This document shows positions 6,260 through 8,374 of a stretch of DNA of 8,374 nt, piece after piece. Position 1 is the stretch's first letter; each line of letters opens with the position of its first letter. A model generated the notes under the pieces. The model searched no databases, was not told the DNA's origin, and was given only the letters and a program-made list of their open reading frames with translations. The translations under genes and the position numbers were made by a program. Source of the stretch: JACQID01 sp035289125 (GTDB taxonomy: Archaea > Aenigmatarchaeota > Aenigmatarchaeia > GW2011-AR5); the NCBI GenBank assembly GCA_035289125.1, contig DATDXW010000042.1, positions 1 to 8,374 of the forward strand, read 5' to 3'.

Positions 6260-6343
6260 ATGCCCGGCGACAAGCAGGAATTCTTTGAAACGTCAAAGAA
6301 AAAGCGCTACAAAGCGGTCTATCGCAGGCGCAGAAAGTCTTAA
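6260..6343 (+). CDS. Tiny basic ORF (27 residues)
   Basis: The ORF encodes MPGDKQEFFETSKKKRYKAV followed by YRRRRKS, with 12 Lys/Arg in 27 residues. A box-like TTATTAAG (6230-6237) is centred 26 bases before the ATG, the spacing used by other genes here, and no larger gene covers either strand. The basic tail suggests a nucleic-acid or ribosome contact, but that is a guess. An ATG four bases upstream (6256) opens only a 10-codon frame. Chance cannot be excluded at this length. Confidence 0.35.
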   Translation: MPGDKQEFFETSKKKRYKAVYRRRRKS

Positions 6344-6368
6344 ACGCTTTCTTATATGAGTTATATAT

Positions 6369-6482
6369 ATGCAGGAAAGCCCGATGGAGAAGATTAAGCG
6401 CATATGGGACGAATACCACGAAGGCACGTCACCGAAGCCGGAAAGCGACTGCCATCTGGAAGAGAAGAAGTGCAAGAAGTGA
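6369..6482 (+). CDS. Small charged ORF (37 residues) with a CxH...C cluster
   Basis: The ORF encodes a charged peptide beginning MQESPMEKIKRIWDEYHEGT and ending in DCHLEEKKCKK. A helix-like N-terminal half (MEKIKRIWDEYHEG) is followed by a Pro-containing linker and a C-terminal Cys-x-His-x6-Cys group that could bind metal. TATA candidates allow either start: CTTAAAC (6339-6345) fits ATG 6369 and CTTATAT (6351-6357) fits an in-frame ATG at 6384, which would give 32 residues. It lies between the preceding tiny ORF and the 3'-phosphoesterase gene on the same strand. No family is recognised. Confidence 0.45.
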   Translation: MQESPMEKIKRIWDEYHEGTSPKPESDCHLEEKKCKK

Positions 6483-6489
6483 ATATAAT
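6482..6489 (+). promoter_or_regulatory. TATA-like box of the 3'-phosphoesterase gene
   Basis: AATATAAT is centred about 27 bases before the ATG at 6513, consistent with a leaderless start. It overlaps the stop codon of the preceding small ORF by one base. Confidence 0.45.
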
Positions 6490-6512
6490 AATCTGCCGCT
6501 ATTAAGAATAAT

Positions 6513-6884
6513 ATGAAATACGCGATTCAGTTCCATCGCTCATCGCGTGATCACTGGGACATACGTTTGGAGCGCGACGGCGTCCTCAAATCCTGGGCAA
6601 TAACAAAAGAGCCGACGAATGAACACGGAATAAAGCGCCTCGCCATTCAGACACCAGACCATGCGCTTGGCTACGAACGCTTCACCGGCGAAATAAAAGA
6701 AGGCTACGGCAGGGGCACCGTCAAAATCTGGGACTCCGGCTCTTACGACGAGGAAAGCTGGGCAAAGGATAAAATCGTCGTGAAGATTGAAGGGAAGAAG
6801 CTAAAAGGCTCTTTCGTGTTGCTTCATCCGAAAACATTTGAAAAAGATAATTGGCTGTTTTTCAGGAAGAAAGAAAGCCCATGA
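6513..6884 (+). CDS. Stand-alone LigD-type DNA 3'-phosphoesterase
   Basis: The 123-residue product is a complete phosphoesterase (PE) domain like the N-terminal domain of bacterial DNA ligase D. YAIQFHRSSRDHWDIRLERDG carries the metal and catalytic set (His8, His14, Asp16, Arg18). SWAITKEP, then RLAIQTPDHALGYERFTGEI (with His50) and YGRGTVKIWDSG complete the signature. These enzymes remove 3'-phosphates and 3'-ribonucleotides from DNA ends to give clean 3'-OH ends for repair. No ligase or primase domain is attached or encoded nearby; single-domain PE proteins of about this length are known in archaea. ATG 6513 fits the TATA-like box at 6482-6489. The TGA is 11 bases from the stop of the convergent gene at 6896. 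RNA-end repair is an alternative role, notable with rtcB nearby, but that is speculation. Confidence 0.9.
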   Translation: MKYAIQFHRSSRDHWDIRLERDGVLKSWAITKEPTNEHGIKRLAIQTPDHALGYERFTGEIKEGYGRGTVKIWDSGSYDEESWAKDKIVVKIEGKKLKGSFVLLHPKTFEKDNWLFFRKKESP

Positions 6885-6895
6885 AGTCAAAGCTA

Positions 6896-7117
6896 TTACA
6901 TCCCACACTGGGATTGTTCAGAGAATCTAAAATAAAGATTCAGGGCTGTTTCATATTCTAGAGTTTCCCTTTCGGCGGGGCATAAAGAATTCAAATAACC
7001 ATTTATCGGACCAAGTTCGGCACTCATCCTGTCATATGTCCAAATTTGCCAATTGCTCTGCTCAATTACCCGCAGCCGCAACAACACATCGGAAATAGTG
7101 GTGTTCAACGAGACCAT
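6896..7117 (-). CDS. Small protein of unknown function
   Basis: The 73-residue product begins MVSLNTTISDVLLRLRVIEQ and ends in SEQSQCGM. It is predicted mainly alpha-helical with no signal peptide or membrane segment and no motif I recognise. ATG 7117 is preferred because CTTTAAG (7141-7147, minus) is centred 27 bases upstream; a TTG at 7135 would add six residues and would fall too close to that box. It converges on the 3'-phosphoesterase gene with only 11 bases between stops, the compact spacing seen elsewhere in the window, which supports it as a real gene. It is fairly AT-rich compared with its neighbours. Confidence 0.5.
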   Translation of the reverse strand: MVSLNTTISDVLLRLRVIEQSNWQIWTYDRMSAELGPINGYLNSLCPAERETLEYETALNLYFRFSEQSQCGM

Positions 7118-7140
7118 AATTAAAATGTGTTGCAAATCTT

Positions 7141-7147
7141 CTTAAAG
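7141..7147 (-). promoter_or_regulatory. TATA-like box of the 73-residue orphan
   Basis: CTTTAAG on the minus strand is centred 27 bases before ATG 7117 and decides that start over the upstream TTG. Confidence 0.4.
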
Positions 7148-7201
7148 CTGTGAGTTTCCATACGCCAATTTGGACAGATTTAATGGCATCATTACATTCT
7201 T

Positions 7202-7840
7202 TCAGAAAGAGCGTGTGGCGGCCCCGGTGAAAAAGCTTGTTATCTCGCTCATGAGCTCTTTTCTCGGCACGGCAGCGGACGTAAACAGGAGTTCGCCGCC
7301 TGCGGAGCACATGAGCCGATAGGGGTCTTCATTGATTCCTTTCGTCGGGTCGCTGCCGGCATCGTGGACATTGAGATGACGGACGCCGCACTCGCGCAGG
7401 CTGAAAAGGGATTCCTCATGTATGTGTAAAAAATTCCTGCCGTCATCGCGGTAATCACCGGGCGACATCCACGTGACTATCCTTTCTATCGGATATTCGC
7501 CGGAGCATCTCCCCGCGGCAACAAGAGCATCCCATGCACGCGGTCCTTTACCCAATAGTCCTATGCTATTGATACCATACTCCTCTGCAAGGGAATCAAT
7601 GAGCATTTCTGCATAATGAATGAATCTCCAGCCGTCATGTTCCTGCCGTGAAGGCGCCGCGGCAACAACGCCTATTCCCTCCCTTATCAGATGCGCAGCG
7701 GCATACCGCGATGCATGATAGCCGTCAATGTCATACGGAAGAAAAATTACGGCTTTTCCGGACCAGTCGGGAAGCCATGCATTGGCCGTGACGGTCATGC
7801 GGCCGGAAGTGAAATCATGCCTGATAAGACCGTGTTCCAT
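7202..7840 (-). CDS. Alpha/beta-hydrolase-like protein with a degenerate active site
   Basis: The 212-residue product follows the alpha/beta-hydrolase layout: strand KAVIFLPYDIDG (29-40), a helix, strand GVVAAAPSR (57-65), a helix, then SIGLLGKGPRAWDAL (92-106) at the nucleophile elbow. Compared with the usual IGLIGHSMGGWDAL-type elbow, the GxSxG serine is Gly99 (GKGPR). VTWMSPGD and HLNVHDAGSDP fit the later strands. The usual His before the final helix (KELMSEITSFF) is not seen. It is probably a non-catalytic or altered relative; the true substrate or partner is unknown. ATG 7840 is chosen: the TATA box at 7861-7870 is 26 bases away, and a GAGGGAG run lies six bases upstream. A TTG at 7846 would add two residues. 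It is divergent from the candidate RNA and rtcB. Confidence 0.65.
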   Translation of the reverse strand: MEHGLIRHDFTSGRMTVTANAWLPDWSGKAVIFLPYDIDGYHASRYAAAHLIREGIGVVAAAPSRQEHDGWRFIHYAEMLIDSLAEEYGINSIGLLGKGPRAWDALVAAGRCSGEYPIERIVTWMSPGDYRDDGRNFLHIHEESLFSLRECGVRHLNVHDAGSDPTKGINEDPYRLMCSAGGELLFTSAAVPRKELMSEITSFFTGAATRSF

Positions 7841-7860
7841 GAACAACTCCCTCTGTTAAT

Positions 7861-7870
7861 CTTTAAAAGC
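7861..7870. promoter_or_regulatory. Near-symmetric TATA element, possibly bidirectional
   Basis: CTTTAAAAGC has a palindromic TTTAAA core centred at about 7864.5. On the minus strand it sits about 25 bases before ATG 7840 of the hydrolase-like gene. On the plus strand initiation about 26 bases downstream falls at about 7891, exactly where the GCGCGC stem of the candidate RNA begins. Confidence 0.5.
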
Positions 7871-7890
7871 GCCCCGCCCAAATAGGATAA

Positions 7891-7953
7891 GCGCGCAGCC
7901 GCCGGTAACGGAAGTAAGAGCCTTTCGGTAAAGGCGCGCGCGGTTCTTTTATT
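7891..7953 (+). ncRNA. Candidate small structured RNA upstream of rtcB
   Basis: The stretch can fold into a three-way junction: an outer stem GCGCGC (7891-7896) with GCGCGC (7936-7941), a short hairpin CCG-GTAA-CGG (7902-7911) capped by a GNRA-type tetraloop, and a 6-bp hairpin GCCTTT-CGGT-AAAGGC (7920-7935). It is followed by a T-rich run that could end the RNA. A TATA element at 7861-7870 points initiation to its first base. rtcB has its own TATA box at 7956-7963, so this is probably not just its leader. No C/D or H/ACA boxes are visible and it does not fold as a tRNA. Family unknown. Confidence 0.35.
7944..7953 (+). terminator. T-rich run after the candidate small RNA
   Basis: TTCTTTTATT directly follows the closing GC-rich stem of the candidate RNA and precedes the rtcB TATA box. 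T-rich runs are sufficient for archaeal termination. Confidence 0.3.
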
Positions 7954-7955
7954 CA

Positions 7956-7963
7956 TTTATAAG
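7956..7963 (+). promoter_or_regulatory. TATA box of rtcB
   Basis: TTTATAAG is centred 25-26 bases before ATG 7985, indicating a leaderless rtcB transcript and favouring this ATG over the TTG at 7976. Confidence 0.6.
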
Positions 7964-7984
7964 CGTAATTCTTGATTGTATATC

Positions 7985-8374
7985 ATGGCAAAACTAAATA
8001 AAATATCAGACGTCGTCTGGGAGTATCCCAAGCAGGGAAAAATGAGAGTCCCTGCGCGAATCTACGGCAGCGAAAAAATAATAAAAGCCATGGATGACGG
8101 CGTCCTGAACCAGATATCAAATGTTGCGACGCTTCCGGGCATAGTTAAAAACGCCATGTGCATGCCCGACGGGCACTTCGGCTACGGATTCCCCATCGGT
8201 GGCGTCGCGGCGTTTGACTTGAACGAAGGAGTTATATCACCAGGCGGTATCGGATTCGATACTGCGAATTGCTAACGATTCGCTGCGAATTATCAACTGC
8301 GGTATGCGCTTGGTGACTACTAACCTTACTATGACTGATATAAAACCGAAAATCCGCCCGCTGATAGAAGAATT
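7985..8374 (+). CDS. rtcB: RtcB tRNA-splicing ligase, interrupted by a 31-base BHB intron; exons 7985-8260 and 8292 to the right edge
   Basis: RtcB joins RNA ends bearing 2',3'-cyclic phosphate and 5'-OH, using GTP and Mn2+, after tRNA-splicing endonuclease cleavage. Exon 1 encodes 92 residues with family hallmarks MPDGHFGYGFPIGGVAAFD (60-78) and GVISPGGIGFD (82-92). Read straight on, the frame gives TANC and a TAA at 8273-8275. Skipping 8261-8291 gives GFDINCGMRLVTTNL and then KPKIRPLIEE up to the window edge, the uninterrupted RtcB sequence, with Asp92 and Cys95 corresponding to the metal ligands Asp95/Cys98 of the Pyrococcus enzyme. The intron is in phase 0 between codons 92 and 93. ATG 7985 fits the TATA box at 7956-7963. 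The gene continues past the right edge, so about three quarters of it is unseen. A decayed pseudogene is the alternative, but the exact BHB fold argues against it. Confidence 0.93.
8261..8291 (+). other. Bulge-helix-bulge (archaeal tRNA-type) intron in rtcB mRNA
   Basis: The 31-base insertion folds with its flanks into a canonical BHB. Central helix: 8255-8258 (TTCG) pairs with 8286-8289 (CGAA), four Watson-Crick pairs. The 5' bulge is A8259 T8260 A8261 and the 3' bulge is T8290 T8291 A8292. Cutting each bulge between its second and third base removes exactly 8261-8291. The inner helix is 8262-8271 with 8276-8285: nine of ten positions pair, one of them T-G, with a T-T mismatch at the second position, and the loop is CTAA. 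The outer exon helix is short (8253-8254 with 8293-8294). The intron has an in-frame TAA and is not a multiple of three. This is the substrate shape of archaeal EndA endonuclease, with exons joined by RtcB. A 9-bp direct repeat, CTGCGAATT, lies at 8262-8270 and 8283-8291. Confidence 0.88.

Noticed and set aside
6150..6419. 89-residue minus-strand ORF
   Set aside because: No recognisable motif; it overlaps the promoter of the 75-residue gene and the tiny plus-strand ORFs, and its start has no suitable TATA box.
7976..7984. TTG start three codons upstream for rtcB
   Set aside because: ATG 7985 fits the TATA box at 7956-7963 and the MAKLNK start; the TTG would be too close to the box.
7891..7985. 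tRNA gene upstream of rtcB
   Set aside because: A GGTAA D-loop-like string and GGTTC T-arm-like string occur, but no acceptor, D or anticodon stems can be formed around them.
7985..8275. rtcB as a frameshifted pseudogene ending at 8275
   Set aside because: The break is not a simple indel: removing exactly 31 bases restores an invariant motif, the sequence on both sides is intact RtcB, and the insertion has exact BHB geometry at both junctions.
8261..8291. Intein or group I/II intron in rtcB
   Set aside because: 31 bases with an in-frame stop is far too short for an intein or a self-splicing intron; the BHB fold explains it.

Overview
The window looks like part of an archaeal genome, most likely a small-genome DPANN-type lineage; the phylum is inferred from gene content and style and cannot be fixed from the sequence alone. 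Almost every gene has an A/T-rich TATA-like box centred 24-28 bases before its start codon and no Shine-Dalgarno sequence, the pattern of leaderless archaeal transcripts. The gene set also fits: archaeal-type short malic enzyme, stand-alone LigD-type 3'-phosphoesterase, hicB-hicA in that order, and archaeal RtcB.

Layout. Bases 1-522 (minus) hold the N-terminal part of a DUF1624-type membrane acyltransferase that runs off the left edge. Bases ~540-1590 form an AT-rich island with a truncated IS transposase (minus), a predicted secreted or lipid-anchored orphan protein (plus) and a gene-free stretch with hairpins, one resembling an IS200/IS605 end. Bases 1768-4129 hold a divergent pair: a flavin disulfide reductase (minus) and a cysteine synthase-family enzyme (plus). 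Bases 4154-4599 are a hicBA toxin-antitoxin operon (minus). Bases 4730-5917 encode malic enzyme, whose stop codon overlaps that of a convergent 75-residue HTH protein resembling sigma-70 region 4. Bases 6260-6884 (plus) carry two tiny ORFs and the 3'-phosphoesterase. Bases 6896-7840 (minus) carry a small orphan protein and an alpha/beta-hydrolase-like protein whose serine nucleophile position is glycine. Bases ~7891-7953 may encode a small structured RNA. The window ends in rtcB.

The main discovery is in rtcB. The reading frame breaks inside the invariant active-site motif GFD/INCG at a 31-base insertion (8261-8291). Removing exactly these bases restores the frame and the motif. The insertion and its flanks fold into an archaeal bulge-helix-bulge (BHB): 3-nt bulge, 4-bp helix TTCG/CGAA, 3-nt bulge, then an inner hairpin. 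This is the substrate of the tRNA-splicing endonuclease. It therefore looks like a BHB intron in a protein-coding mRNA, and that mRNA encodes RtcB, the ligase that joins exons after such cleavage. Functional RtcB would then depend on splicing and ligation of its own message, a possible feedback loop on RNA ligase activity.

The metabolic genes (malic enzyme for pyruvate/NAD(P)H, cysteine synthase, disulfide reductase) suggest carbon and thiol/redox metabolism, but they have separate promoters. The nucleic-acid genes (3'-phosphoesterase, RtcB) both act on nucleic-acid ends.
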